Shown in pieces: positions 16,890 through 25,951 of a stretch of 61,597 bases of DNA; positions within the stretch are counted from its first letter, which is position 1, and every line of letters starts with the position of its first letter. The notes below the pieces were generated by a model, which ran no database searches, was not told the origin of the DNA, and saw only the letters and a list, made by a program, of their open reading frames with translations. The stretch is from UBA3839 sp963627995 (lineage in GTDB: Bacteria > Bacteroidota > Bacteroidia > Bacteroidales > Bacteroidaceae). Both the position numbers and the translations under genes were made by a program. Location: the NCBI GenBank assembly GCA_963627995.1, contig CAVGCV010000015.1, forward strand, positions 1-61,597, in the 5' to 3' direction.

Positions 16890-18374
16890 ATGAAGACAGA
16901 ACTCCACCACGTGATGCTCGTCGGAACGGGCAGCGACGTGGGCAAAAGCGTGCTGGCCGCAGCGCTGTGCCGAATCTTCAAGCAGGACGGCTACAGCCCC
17001 GCTCCCTTCAAGGCGCAAAACATGGCCCTCAACTCCTTCGCCACCTCCGACGGCAAGGAAATAGGGCGCGCGCAGGCCGTTCAGGCCGAGGCTGCGGGCA
17101 TTCCGCCACAGGCCGACATGAACCCCATTCTTCTGAAGCCCAATTCCGAGCACACGACGCAAGTCGTCGTTCTCGGGAAGCCCATCGGCAACCGCAATGC
17201 CTACGACTATTTCAGGCACGAGGGGCGCGGCGAGCTGCGCAAGGTGGCGACGGACGCCTTCGACCGCCTCGCCGCACGCTTCAACCCCGTCGTGATGGAG
17301 GGAGCCGGCAGCGTCAGCGAGCTCAATCTGCGCGACACCGACATCGTCAATATGTCGATGGCACGCCATGCAGACGCCCGCGTCCTACTGGTGGCGGACA
17401 TCGACCGAGGCGGTGTTTTCGCCAGTTCCTATGGCTCCATCATGCTGCAGACACCCGAGGACAAGGCACGAATCAAGGGCATCGTCGTCAATAAGTTCCG
17501 AGGCGATTTGCGCCTATTCGACGAGGGACGCGCGCTGCTGGAGCGCATTTGCGGCGTACCGGTCTTAGGGGTCGTCCCCATGTTCAGCAACATCGCCATC
17601 GAGGAGGAGGACAGCGTGGAGCTGGAGCAGAAGCGGCGGAAACTGGAGGACGGGAAAATAAACGTGGCTGTCGTGCTGCTACGGCACATCTCCAATTTCA
17701 CCGATTTCCAGGGTTTGGAGAACGACTCTCGCGCCAACCTGTTCTACACGAACAACCCCGACGACCTCCGGCACTCAGACATCATCATTCTTCCCGGCAC
17801 AAAATCCACCATCAGCGACCTCTACGAATTGCGCCGCAATGGTGTCGCGCAAGCCATTCTGCACGCCCACAAAGAGGGTAAGGCGACCATCCTCGGCATT
17901 TGCGGAGGCTACCAGATGCTGGGGGAATCCATTGCCGACCCCGACGGCGTCGAAGGAAACACGGAGCAGTTTCCCGGACTGGGACTGCTGCCCATCACGA
18001 CCACCATGCGCCGCGAGAAGACCACACGGCAAGTCAGTTTCGTGTTCCACGACGGAACACGCTGGACAACAAGCCCCTGCCAAGGCTACGAAATCCATCA
18101 GGGACAGACGGACAACGGCGGGAGCCCACTCACACGGCTATCCGACGGCACGCCCGACGGATGCCGTAACGGCAACTGTCTCGGGACGTACATCCACGGC
18201 ATCCTCGACAACCCGCCGTTCATTGATTCTCTCCTCGCAAGGCACTCGGTGGCGCACACCACAAAGCCCGCCATCAGCCGGGCCGAGTTTAAGGAGCAGC
18301 AATACGAGAAACTGGCCGCCCACGTGCGCCAGCACATCGACATGCCGCAACTCTACAGAATATTGTCCGACTGA
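16890..18374 (+). CDS. cobQ: cobyric acid synthase
   Basis: 494 aa. The N-terminal dethiobiotin-synthase-like ATPase domain has the P-loop GTGSDVGKSVLAAALC (about 11-26). The C-terminal class I glutamine amidotransferase domain has the nucleophile Cys in LGICGGYQMLG and the catalytic His in TYIHGILDN. By family it amidates four side chains of adenosylcobyrinic acid diamide, late in B12 synthesis. No cobalamin riboswitch is seen in the short gap behind the alaS terminator. The next gene is a CobD-type aminotransferase, so the pair serves the lower end of the corrin pathway. Confidence 0.94.
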   Translation: MKTELHHVMLVGTGSDVGKSVLAAALCRIFKQDGYSPAPFKAQNMALNSFATSDGKEIGRAQAVQAEAAGIPPQADMNPILLKPNSEHTTQVVVLGKPIGNRNAYDYFRHEGRGELRKVATDAFDRLAARFNPVVMEGAGSVSELNLRDTDIVNMSMARHADARVLLVADIDRGGVFASSYGSIMLQTPEDKARIKGIVVNKFRGDLRLFDEGRALLERICGVPVLGVVPMFSNIAIEEEDSVELEQKRRKLEDGKINVAVVLLRHISNFTDFQGLENDSRANLFYTNNPDDLRHSDIIILPGTKSTISDLYELRRNGVAQAILHAHKEGKATILGICGGYQMLGESIADPDGVEGNTEQFPGLGLLPITTTMRREKTTRQVSFVFHDGTRWTTSPCQGYEIHQGQTDNGGSPLTRLSDGTPDGCRNGNCLGTYIHGILDNPPFIDSLLARHSVAHTTKPAISRAEFKEQQYEKLAAHVRQHIDMPQLYRILSD

Positions 18375-18429
18375 TTGTCCAAGCACCACCCCCGCCCCTT
18401 TGTCCCACCCTTAAAGCCCTTCTCCTATC

Positions 18430-19434
18430 ATGCTCTACGGCCACGGCGACGACACGTTCCTGTACCCTCACATCCGCGTGAATTTCTCATCAAACGTCTA
18501 TAGCCACTTCGACCACCGCCCCTTGTTCCAGCATCTCGCGAGCCAGTTGGAGCATATCACGTCCTACCCCGAGCCAACGCCCACCACGCTCGAGACACAG
18601 ATTGCCGCGCACTTGGGAGTCGCTTCCGGGGAAGTTTGCGCGACGAACGGGGCAACCGAAGCCATTTACCTCATCGCACAGACGTTCCGGCACGCCCGCA
18701 CGGCCATTCTGCAACCAACGTTCTCGGAATACGCCGACGCTTGCCGGCTGCACGGACACGCCCTCCAGTCCTTCTACTCGCTGGCGGAAATCCCGCCCCA
18801 AGCAGAGACTGTCTGGCTGTGCAACCCGAACAACCCCACCGGCGCCGTCCTCGACGACGAAATCCTGCGCCGCACATTGCCTTCGAAGCGCCTTTTCATC
18901 ATCGACCAAAGTTATGCACCCTTCACAACGGGAAGATGCCTTACAGCCATCGAATCGGTACAATATCACAACGTCATCACCCTGCACAGCATGACCAAGG
19001 CCTTTGCCATCCCGGGGCTACGGATAGGCTACATGGTAGGGAATGCGAAACTCTTGCAGGAAATCAGGCCCAAAAGGATGCCATGGTCAGTCAATCAAAT
19101 GGCTATCGACGCCGCCCAATTCCTACTCGCCCACCAGACGGACTACACGCTGGACCTGCATGCCATGACAACGGAAAGAACGCGCGTGGAAGCCCTTTTG
19201 CACCGCCTCGGAGCAGTGGAAGTGTGGCCGTCCGACACACACATCCTGCTGTGCCGACTGCGCACGGGGAAAGCAGCAGCCCTCAAACACTATCTCGCCA
19301 CAGAGCACGGACTGTTGATTCGCGATGCGTCCAACTTCGAGGGGCTATCCGAGGACTTCTTCCGCATTGCCATCCAACTTCCTGAAGAAAACGACCTGCT
19401 CATTGGTGCGATGGCCGAATGGCTGGCACTTTGA
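18430..19434 (+). CDS. cobD: CobD-like threonine-phosphate decarboxylase
   Basis: 334 aa, class I PLP aminotransferase fold. MLYGHGDDTF at the start, CNPNNPTGAVL (PLP pocket) and the Schiff-base lysine in HSMTKAFAIPGLR (K190). It resembles histidinol-phosphate aminotransferase, but the N-terminus and the position 55 bases after cobQ point to the B12-pathway enzyme that makes aminopropanol phosphate from threonine phosphate. A HisC-type function is the alternative. Confidence 0.83.
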   Translation: MLYGHGDDTFLYPHIRVNFSSNVYSHFDHRPLFQHLASQLEHITSYPEPTPTTLETQIAAHLGVASGEVCATNGATEAIYLIAQTFRHARTAILQPTFSEYADACRLHGHALQSFYSLAEIPPQAETVWLCNPNNPTGAVLDDEILRRTLPSKRLFIIDQSYAPFTTGRCLTAIESVQYHNVITLHSMTKAFAIPGLRIGYMVGNAKLLQEIRPKRMPWSVNQMAIDAAQFLLAHQTDYTLDLHAMTTERTRVEALLHRLGAVEVWPSDTHILLCRLRTGKAAALKHYLATEHGLLIRDASNFEGLSEDFFRIAIQLPEENDLLIGAMAEWLAL

Positions 19435-19478
19435 ACGGCCACAGCCCGCTGCACACCTGAAAGCAGGATTTTAGCAGA

Positions 19479-19502
19479 CAAAACAAGGTTTTGTTTTTAT
19501 TA
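19479..19502 (+). terminator. terminator after cobD
   Basis: ACAAAAC / GTTTTGT stem with a three-base loop and a T run, about 45 bases after the stop codon. Confidence 0.6.
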
Positions 19503-19517
19503 ATCATACATCGTATT

Positions 19518-19547
19518 ATTGTTAATTATACAAATACAATTAACAAT
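19518..19547. promoter_or_regulatory. 10-bp inverted repeat, possible operator
   Basis: ATTGTTAATT and AATTAACAAT, perfect arms with a 10-base spacer. Its left 19 bases recur at 20413-20431 on the other side of the XRE gene with one mismatch, suggesting a regulator binding site. Confidence 0.45.
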
Positions 19548-19580
19548 AGCAGCAACAGTCATCACCATACAAAAAGGACA

Positions 19581-19622
19581 AAACTGGGAATCAAGAGTTT
19601 CCTCTCTTGACACCCAGTTTCC
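19581..19622 (-). terminator. terminator of the XRE regulator gene
   Basis: Stem of AAACTGGG / CCCAGTTT with an inner CAAGAG / CTCTTG helix, just past the stop codon of the minus-strand regulator. Confidence 0.7.
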
Positions 19623-19656
19623 ACCTTGTTTTTAGCCTTACAGCAAGGAGGGAACA

Positions 19657-20292
19657 CTATTTAGGCCCTCCGAACGACTCGTATGTACCATCGTCGAAGA
19701 AAATACGCACCTCGATAATCTTGCGCTGCGGACGCTGATAATGCCGCACGGCAGCCGCTGCCGTCGCTTCGGCCAGTGCCTGGATATGGGCAATGCCACC
19801 ATCATTCGTTCTCAACGCTCCATCCATTTTCGCCAAATCAACCGGGGATGCCGCACCGCCCTGCGGCGACTGTACAACCGACGCGCCTACACGCGGCGCC
19901 GTCTTCGGATTTTGAGAGCTAAAATTAGGCTTGAAGTTGAAAGCATCGGCAAAGCCATCGCCCCCGAACAAATCGTTCGACTTGGAAGCCATCGGCGACG
20001 CACTGCCTACCGCACTTCTTTCAGGAAACTCCACCTCACCACCGGCTGCTGTAGGAGACGAGGCCGTCGCTTCCGGGTTGCGGTACATCTCACCTTCGCC
20101 CTGTAGCACCCACATCGGACTCAAATCTGGAAATCCGGCAATGATACTCCGCAGGGTCGATAACGACGGATTGGTCTTTCCACTCGTAATGTGCGAAAGC
20201 GACGCGGGCGAAATTCCCGTCATCGAACAAAATTGATTGTTCGTCAGTTTCTTTTCTTGGATGATTTTAAGCACCCTCTCCGTGTCTGTCAT
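19657..20292 (-). CDS. XRE-family transcriptional regulator
   Basis: 211 aa. The N-terminal helix-turn-helix (about 1-65) reads TNNQFCSMTGISPASLSHITSGKTNPSLSTLRSI, a clear lambda-repressor-like domain. The rest is a Ser/Ala/Gly-rich linker (about 75-150) and a short C-terminal tail (KIIEVRIFFDDGTYESFGGPK). No peptidase motif, so not a LexA-type repressor. It has its own promoter (20344-20373). A shared 19-base motif on both sides of the gene suggests autoregulation. Targets are unknown. Confidence 0.8.
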   Translation of the reverse strand: MTDTERVLKIIQEKKLTNNQFCSMTGISPASLSHITSGKTNPSLSTLRSIIAGFPDLSPMWVLQGEGEMYRNPEATASSPTAAGGEVEFPERSAVGSASPMASKSNDLFGGDGFADAFNFKPNFSSQNPKTAPRVGASVVQSPQGGAASPVDLAKMDGALRTNDGGIAHIQALAEATAAAAVRHYQRPQRKIIEVRIFFDDGTYESFGGPK

Positions 20293-20343
20293 GGCTATTT
20301 TCCGTAAAACGAACGTTTATTCTCTGCTTTTTCAAAAACTATA

Positions 20344-20373
20344 CAAAAGTACAAATAATTCATAGAAATACAA
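20344..20373 (-). promoter_or_regulatory. promoter of the XRE regulator
   Basis: On the minus strand: TTG (20371-20373), 19 bases, TACTTTTG (20344-20351). The motif ATTGTTATTTATACAAATA lies 40 bases upstream at 20413-20431. Confidence 0.7.
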
Positions 20374-20439
20374 AAGAGCGGCAAATCTGTTATTTTTATA
20401 TATTTTACAATCATTGTTATTTATACAAATATAAATATT

Positions 20440-21267
20440 TAATATTATTTACAAGTCAAATCCGTTTATTCATGTTCGTAAAAGACGGAATATAAATCTC
20501 ACATATTTATCGACTTTTCCAATCAACAATAAACTATTGGCTTGAAAACCGTTATTTTACACGTTTTGCCTTTTTATATACAAAGACCCACAAATACAAC
20601 CATTAAGAACCCGTTCTTTTTAGATGTATACTTTATTATTTTACTATATCTACTTGATAATAAGTGGTTTTTCGCAAAAAATGCACCAATGAATATCTAT
20701 ACATTTTATAGGATTAAATTCGTGATATTTTATTTATAAAAGTATCGCAACCACAATAACAAAACGCCGCAACTTTTTACGCAAATAAACCAATCCTTTT
20801 CAAACATTAAAACCGTGTTTCTATTTACAAACACAAATACTACAATCATAAACACTAAAATATGTTACAACCCTCTTTGGAGGCATAAAAACAAAAGGAT
20901 TTTCACAATATCAAAAGACTTCCGAACAAAGAGCAAGGTCTCTCCGCCCACCAAATTCTCAAGAGTGGAAAAATTTCCTATACACCTGATTTCCAATTAA
21001 AAAGAACTCTTATTTTTGTTTCGACTTTTAACGCTAAAAATCAAGAAAATCATTGAATCCGTATGTTTTGGAGCGAACATTAACCCCTGTTCATCCCCAT
21101 TTCACATAAAAAAAGTAGAAAAACACGGGCAAAAACCATCCATCTTCATCTTTTTACACGAGTTTTCCACGAAAGGTTCAAGGCAAGAAAGGCAAAAGTA
21201 TGCGTTTGCAACGCCGCCAAGCAACAACATGACAAGTCAAAAAAGCACGTGGAGACACCGCGCCAAA
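20440..21267. other. long AT-rich gene-free spacer
   Basis: About 800 bases of strongly AT-rich DNA, unlike the GC-rich neighbours. It holds only short ORFs (65 aa or less) with no recognisable product, start signal or neighbour support. It may be decayed foreign DNA or a regulatory region. I see no tRNA or clear RNA gene. Confidence 0.5.
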
Positions 21268-21383
21268 AAACTCCGCAGAGCGCGTACCTCCGGTCCGCGG
21301 AGAAAATATATTTCGTCCGCAGAGGAAAAAAATTTTCTCTGCGGAGGTTCCGTAGACTGCTCCGCAGTGTTTTTTCAGATGGT
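21268..21383. repeat. dispersed palindromic repeat, copy A
   Basis: A cluster of CTCCGCAGAG-type palindromes in the spacer beside holA. Bases 21310-21375 match the reverse complement of 30511-30577 at 60 of 66 positions. Both copies are intergenic, so this is a genome-dispersed repeat family. Confidence 0.7.
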
Positions 21384-21537
21384 TTCGCCAGGCCGTTCGA
21401 CAAGTTCGAAACAGCCCTCCTCCACCATCGTCCTCTCGCCTCCAACAAAAAAGGACGCGGCAATCCGCGCCCCTCATGATGGGAAAAAGAAAAGGGAAAA
21501 GTCCGCCCCTCCCTGCCTCACTACGGCAGGAACCAGA

Positions 21538-22575
21538 CTAATGAAGGATGAAGAAAACCAGCTCGCGCATCATGTCCAAGTCCGTAGCATTGCCAGCTTC
21601 GACCCCATTCAACCTTACGTTGGTTTCTCTAATTTTGGCAATAATCTGCATGGTTTTCATTGCGCTGTAAAACTTCATGGCCGTCAGATATTCGCGCAAT
21701 TGCCATGTGGAGCGCAGTTCCAAATGCTCCACCATCCCCTGCTCCGACCTGTCGGGGGCGTAGTACAACTGCATGAGGTTTGCAAAAAAATTGAAGAGCA
21801 TCGCCACTGTCTGATGGGGCGCATTCAGTTTCGGATTCTCGCCAAAGTAGTTGATTATCTGATTGGCTTTCAGAATGTTATGTTCTACGATTGCTGTCTT
21901 GAGCTCCCACTGGTTAAACTCTTTGCTGATACCAATGTTCTTTTCAATCATCTCGGGGGTGATTCGACTACAATCTGCTGGGAGAGTGATGGTTAGCTTG
22001 TCGAGCTCACTCGCCATGCGGTTGAGGTCGCTGCCAATATTTTCAACCATCATCATTCTCGCCCGGTCTTCGATGGCCACCTGCCTCCTGCGCAGATAGT
22101 CGTCGATGAACGAGGGCAGCTGGCCGTCTTTGAGTTTCTTACTCTCGTACACCACCCCCACTTTCTCAATCATCGTGACGAGTTTCTTGCGCCGATCGAC
22201 ACTACCGTTCTTGTAGCAAATCACCAAAATAGTGGTCAAAAGAGGCTTTTGCACATAATATTGAAGTTCTTCCAGCTTTGACAGATTTTGAGCTTCCTTA
22301 ACAATCACTATTTGATATTTGGACATCATCGGGTAACGCTTCGCAGAATTTATCACGTCGGCGACGTTCGTTTCGCGTGTGCAGTAGATGGTCACGAGGT
22401 TGAAATCCTTTTCCTCCTCGGCCAGGATGTGGGCGGCAATGTACTCTGCAATGCGGTCGATGTAGTAGGACTCTTCCCCCATCAGCAGATAAACGGGGGC
22501 ATATTGCTGTCGTTGGATGGCCGTGATGATGTCGCGGTGCGAAGTGTTGCCGCCAGCCGATGTTTGCTTTGCCAT
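21538..22575 (-). CDS. holA: DNA polymerase III delta subunit
   Basis: 345 aa. APVYLLMGEESYYIDRIAEYI at the start and the body layout (RecA-like fold with a helical C-terminal domain, KLTITLP, NIGISKEFNQWEL) match HolA. It is the clamp-loader wrench that opens the sliding clamp. Complete; transcribed away from the HsdR-N-like gene. Confidence 0.9.
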   Translation of the reverse strand: MAKQTSAGGNTSHRDIITAIQRQQYAPVYLLMGEESYYIDRIAEYIAAHILAEEEKDFNLVTIYCTRETNVADVINSAKRYPMMSKYQIVIVKEAQNLSKLEELQYYVQKPLLTTILVICYKNGSVDRRKKLVTMIEKVGVVYESKKLKDGQLPSFIDDYLRRRQVAIEDRARMMMVENIGSDLNRMASELDKLTITLPADCSRITPEMIEKNIGISKEFNQWELKTAIVEHNILKANQIINYFGENPKLNAPHQTVAMLFNFFANLMQLYYAPDRSEQGMVEHLELRSTWQLREYLTAMKFYSAMKTMQIIAKIRETNVRLNGVEAGNATDLDMMRELVFFILH

Positions 22576-22598
22576 GTGCGGAAGAATTGCTATTTTTG
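22569..22598 (+). promoter_or_regulatory. promoter of the HsdR-N-like gene
   Basis: TTG (22569-22571), 19 bases, TATTTTTG (22591-22598). It overlaps the beginning of holA, so expression of the two genes may interfere. Confidence 0.6.
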
Positions 22599-22658
22599 TG
22601 CAAAATTACGTATTTATCAGAGGAAAAGGTGTCTTTCGTTCATTCTTTTCACCACGGG

Positions 22659-23117
22659 ATGGCGGTGCTGGCCCTTCCCCCTTTCGAGCCTCGGATGAGG
22701 AGCGAGGGAGGGGCTGTGAAAATCTTCGACGCGCTGCGCGGGAAGTATGTGGCACTGACGCCCGAGGAATGGGTGCGGCAGCATTTCGTAAACTTCCTGC
22801 TTTCGGAAAAAGGCTTCTCGCCCACGCTCATGGCCAACGAGGTGAGCCTGTCGCTCAATGGCATGAGCCGGCGGTGCGACACGGTGGTGTACGACAGGCT
22901 GTTGAAGGCCAGGATGATTGTCGAGTACAAGCGCCCCGACGTGGATATCACGCAGAAAGTGTTCGAGCAGATTTGCCGCTACAACATGGTGCTGCAGGTG
23001 GACTATCTGATTGTGAGCAACGGACTTCGGCACTTCTGCTGCAAAGTCGACTACGAACGGCAGACCTACGAGTTCCTGCCCGCCCTCCCCTCCTATGGGG
23101 ACGTCGTCGGGAAGTGA
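22659..23117 (+). CDS. HsdR-N-like nuclease domain protein
   Basis: 152 aa from the ATG at 22659 (MAVLALPPFEPRMRSEGG); an upstream in-frame start at 22560 precedes the promoter. It matches the stand-alone type I restriction enzyme R N-terminal domain: VRQHFVNFLLSEKGFSP, then RCDTVVYD and IVEYKRP, the Asp and ExK of a PD-(D/E)xK nuclease fold. Common in Bacteroidetes as a small housekeeping-like protein next to holA. No specificity or methylase subunit is near, so a restriction role is not implied. Confidence 0.83.
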   Translation: MAVLALPPFEPRMRSEGGAVKIFDALRGKYVALTPEEWVRQHFVNFLLSEKGFSPTLMANEVSLSLNGMSRRCDTVVYDRLLKARMIVEYKRPDVDITQKVFEQICRYNMVLQVDYLIVSNGLRHFCCKVDYERQTYEFLPALPSYGDVVGK

Positions 23118-23159
23118 ACGTCCGCCCAGCATGGGCCTCCCCTATTTACCATTCAAGTT

Positions 23160-24341
23160 ATGTACGATTTCGACAAGACCATCGACCGCCAGCACACGGG
23201 CGCGCTGAAATACTGCGCCCTGCAACAAACGTATGGACGCAGCGACCTGCTTCCCATGTGGGTGGCCGACATGGACTTCGCGACCCCCGATTTCGTTGTC
23301 GAGGCCTTGCGCAAACGGATGGAACATCCCGTTTTCGGCTATACGGTTGAGCCCGGCGACTATTGGCCGACAGTCGTCCAATGGATTGAGCAGCACCACC
23401 AGTGGCACGTGGAGCGCGACTGGATGACCTACATTCCCGGCATTGTGAAAGGCATCGGCATGGCCATCAATGTGTTTGTCGAGAAGGACGAGAAGGTCAT
23501 CATCCAGCCGCCCGTCTATCATCCGTTTCGCCTCACGCCGCTCGGGAACAAGCGGGAGGTGGTGTACAACCCCCTCATTGAAAACGAGGACGGCGGCTAC
23601 TCCATGGACTTCCGGCAGCTGGAAGAAGTCTGCGACGAGAGGTGCCGGATGCTGATTCTGAGCAATCCGCACAATCCCGCCGGAATCCTGTGGGACAGGC
23701 GCACGCTGGAGACGCTGGCCGACTTCTGCCACGACCGCCACATCGTTGTCATTTCCGACGAAATCCACTGCGACATGGCCCTGTGGGGGAAGAAGCACAC
23801 GCCGTTCGCCTCGGTCAGCGAGAAAGCCGCCCAGTGCAGCGTCACCTTCGGCGCGCCGTCCAAGACATTCAACATGGCCGGCATCGTGAGTTCGTGGGCC
23901 ATCGTCCCCAACCCCAGCCTGCGGGAGACATTCTTCTCCTGGCTGGAGGCCAACGAGCTCAACGCCCCCACGCTGTTCGCACCCATCGCCACCATCGCGG
24001 CCCTCAAGCACGGCGAGGCCTGGCGCAGGGAGATGCTGGCATACATCGAGGGCAACGTAGCGTTGGTGGAGCGGTTCTGCAAGGAGCACATTCCTGCCGT
24101 CAAGCCCCTGCGCCCCCAAGCCTCCTACCTCGTGTGGCTCGACTGCCGCGCGCTGGGACTGAGCCACGAGCAGTTGATGGACCTGTTCGTCAATCGCGCC
24201 CGCTTGGCGCTGAACGACGGAGAAATGTTCGGGCGCGAGGGGCGCGGATTCATGCGCCTCAACGTCGGCTGTCCGCGCAGCATGGTGCTGCAAGGCCTAC
24301 GGCAGCTCCAAGCCGCCATCACAGATTTTCACCAACCATAA
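23160..24341 (+). CDS. patB: PatB/MalY-type PLP aminotransferase (cystathionine beta-lyase-like)
   Basis: 393 aa. YDFDKTIDRQHTGALKY and LPMWVADMDFATP at the N-terminus are diagnostic of the MalY/PatB group; SNPHNPAG (PLP pocket) and the Schiff-base lysine in FGAPSKTFNMAG (K235) are present. By family it splits cystathionine or cysteine conjugates with C-S lyase activity. It precedes the TlpA lipoprotein by 12 bases, so they share a transcript. Confidence 0.9.
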   Translation: MYDFDKTIDRQHTGALKYCALQQTYGRSDLLPMWVADMDFATPDFVVEALRKRMEHPVFGYTVEPGDYWPTVVQWIEQHHQWHVERDWMTYIPGIVKGIGMAINVFVEKDEKVIIQPPVYHPFRLTPLGNKREVVYNPLIENEDGGYSMDFRQLEEVCDERCRMLILSNPHNPAGILWDRRTLETLADFCHDRHIVVISDEIHCDMALWGKKHTPFASVSEKAAQCSVTFGAPSKTFNMAGIVSSWAIVPNPSLRETFFSWLEANELNAPTLFAPIATIAALKHGEAWRREMLAYIEGNVALVERFCKEHIPAVKPLRPQASYLVWLDCRALGLSHEQLMDLFVNRARLALNDGEMFGREGRGFMRLNVGCPRSMVLQGLRQLQAAITDFHQP

Positions 24342-24353
24342 AAGACCAACGAC

Positions 24354-24905
24354 ATGAAAAAGACGCTGATTCTTTGCGGAGCCACCGCCATCGCCCTGGC
24401 TCTGTCCGGCTGCCTCGACACGCCGAAAGCCCCGTCTTCCGCCAACGCACCGGCGGAGGCCAACGCCTCGACAACCGCCAACGGCAACAGTGAAGCGCCG
24501 TCGGCCGCCCCCGACATCACGACAACGGACTACCAGGGCCAGCCCTTTTCCCTGTCCGACTACCGGGGAAAGAAATACGTGGTACTCGACTTTTGGGGAA
24601 CGTGGTGCTACTGGTGCATGAAGGGCATTCCCGACATGAAAGCATACTACGACAAGTACCGCGACAAAGTGGAGTTCGTCGGCATCAACTGCGGCGACAC
24701 GCAGCAGGACTTCCTAAAGGCCGTCAAAGAGAAAGGGCTGAACTGGCGGCACATCGTGAACTCCGAGAAGGATGGGTTCGACGCACTTTATCGCGTGGAG
24801 GCGTTTCCCACGAAAGTCATCATCGACCCCGAGGGAAACATCGTTGAGACCGTCGAGGGCGAAGACCCGGCGTTCTACAAGAAGCTCGAAAAACTGCTGC
24901 AATAA
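24354..24905 (+). CDS. TlpA-like thioredoxin lipoprotein
   Basis: 183 aa. Type II signal peptide with lipobox ALSGC (about 16-20), then an Ala/Ser/Pro-rich linker and a thioredoxin fold with the redox motif WCYWC (about residues 83-87) and the cis-Pro in AFPTKV. It acts in the periplasm as a thiol-disulfide oxidoreductase. Second gene behind patB; a link between sulfur-compound lysis and thiol chemistry is possible but unproven. Confidence 0.87.
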   Translation: MKKTLILCGATAIALALSGCLDTPKAPSSANAPAEANASTTANGNSEAPSAAPDITTTDYQGQPFSLSDYRGKKYVVLDFWGTWCYWCMKGIPDMKAYYDKYRDKVEFVGINCGDTQQDFLKAVKEKGLNWRHIVNSEKDGFDALYRVEAFPTKVIIDPEGNIVETVEGEDPAFYKKLEKLLQ

Positions 24906-24928
24906 GAAAAGCCTTGCGCCAGCAAAAG

Positions 24929-24976
24929 AAAGAGGGGGCATTGGAATGGTACGCCCGTTCCAATGCCCCCTCTTTA
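24929..24976. terminator. bidirectional terminator TlpA / ZIP
   Basis: A 17-bp stem (AAAGAGGGGGCATTGGAA with its complement) between convergent genes, A-rich before and T-rich after. Confidence 0.85.
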
Positions 24977-24998
24977 TCCCTTGACAGCTCCCGCCTGC

Positions 24999-25781
24999 CT
25001 ATCCCAGCACGACATCAAGCACCATCATCAGCACAAAGCCCACCGCAAAGCCGATGGTGCTGAGATTGGAGTGCTCGCCCTCCGAAGCCTCGGGAATCAG
25101 TTCCTCCACCACCACATAGAGCATGGCCCCCGCCGCAAAGCTCAGCATGTAAGGAAGCACGGGGGAGATGAAAGACGCAAGACCTATCATGGCTATTGCC
25201 CCGATTGGCTCGACCACGCCACTCATACTGCCGATGAGGAACGAGCGCAGGCGGCTGTTGCCAGCGGCGCGCATCGGCATGGAAATAATCGCCCCCTCGG
25301 GAATGTTCTGCACCGCAATGCCCACCGACAGGGCCAGCACCGAGGCCACGCCGATGCCGACGTCGCCCTGCACAGCCCCCGCGACAGCCGCGCCCACGGC
25401 CATGCCCTCGGGAAGGTTGTGTATCGTGACGGCCAAGGCCAGCATCGCCGTGCGCGACAGGTGGGCGCGCGGCCCCTCAGGCTTTGCGACGCCGATGTGC
25501 AGGTGCGGGGTCAGATAGTCGATGAGCAGCAGGAAGAACATTCCGAGCAAGAAGCCGGCCGCCGCAGGCACAACCGACGCCACGCCCCCATCGCCGCCAA
25601 GCTCGATGCTCGGGATCAACAGCGACCAAACCGCCGCCGCGACCATCACGCCCGAGGCAAAGCCAAGCAGCGTCTTTTGCAGCAGCACGGGCATTTCGTG
25701 CCTCATGAACAGCGCGAACGCCGACCCGACGACAGTGCCGAGCAGCGGAATGAGCAAAACAATCGCATACATTTCTTCCAT
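24999..25781 (-). CDS. zupT: ZIP-family metal transporter
   Basis: 260 aa from the ATG at 25781, which has a GGAGGA ribosome site three bases upstream; ATG 25772 is also possible. About eight hydrophobic segments. The metal-binding motifs of ZIP proteins are present in transmembrane helices 4 and 5: TIHNLPEGMAVG and VQNIPEGAIIS. A short His-containing cytoplasmic loop (LTPHLHIG) lies between. By family it imports zinc or other divalent cations across the inner membrane. Substrate preference cannot be read. Confidence 0.88.
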   Translation of the reverse strand: MEEMYAIVLLIPLLGTVVGSAFALFMRHEMPVLLQKTLLGFASGVMVAAAVWSLLIPSIELGGDGGVASVVPAAAGFLLGMFFLLLIDYLTPHLHIGVAKPEGPRAHLSRTAMLALAVTIHNLPEGMAVGAAVAGAVQGDVGIGVASVLALSVGIAVQNIPEGAIISMPMRAAGNSRLRSFLIGSMSGVVEPIGAIAMIGLASFISPVLPYMLSFAAGAMLYVVVEELIPEASEGEHSNLSTIGFAVGFVLMMVLDVVLG

Positions 25782-25951
25782 ACGTCCTCCTATCTTGCCG
25801 TTATAATCCGTTAGAAAAGAGACGGACTGCACGCCATCCACGACCGCCAAAAGCCCCTCCACCGTTGGAAGAAGCCCTTTTTAGAACCCGTGAGATGCGT
25901 GCAGTCCGTCCGAACGCCCGCGCCGCCCGGTCGGGCTAAGCGCAAGGCTCC

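Noticed and set aside
20542..21000. 60-65-aa frames in the AT-rich spacer
   Set aside because: Random in length and composition, without ribosome site or conserved motif.
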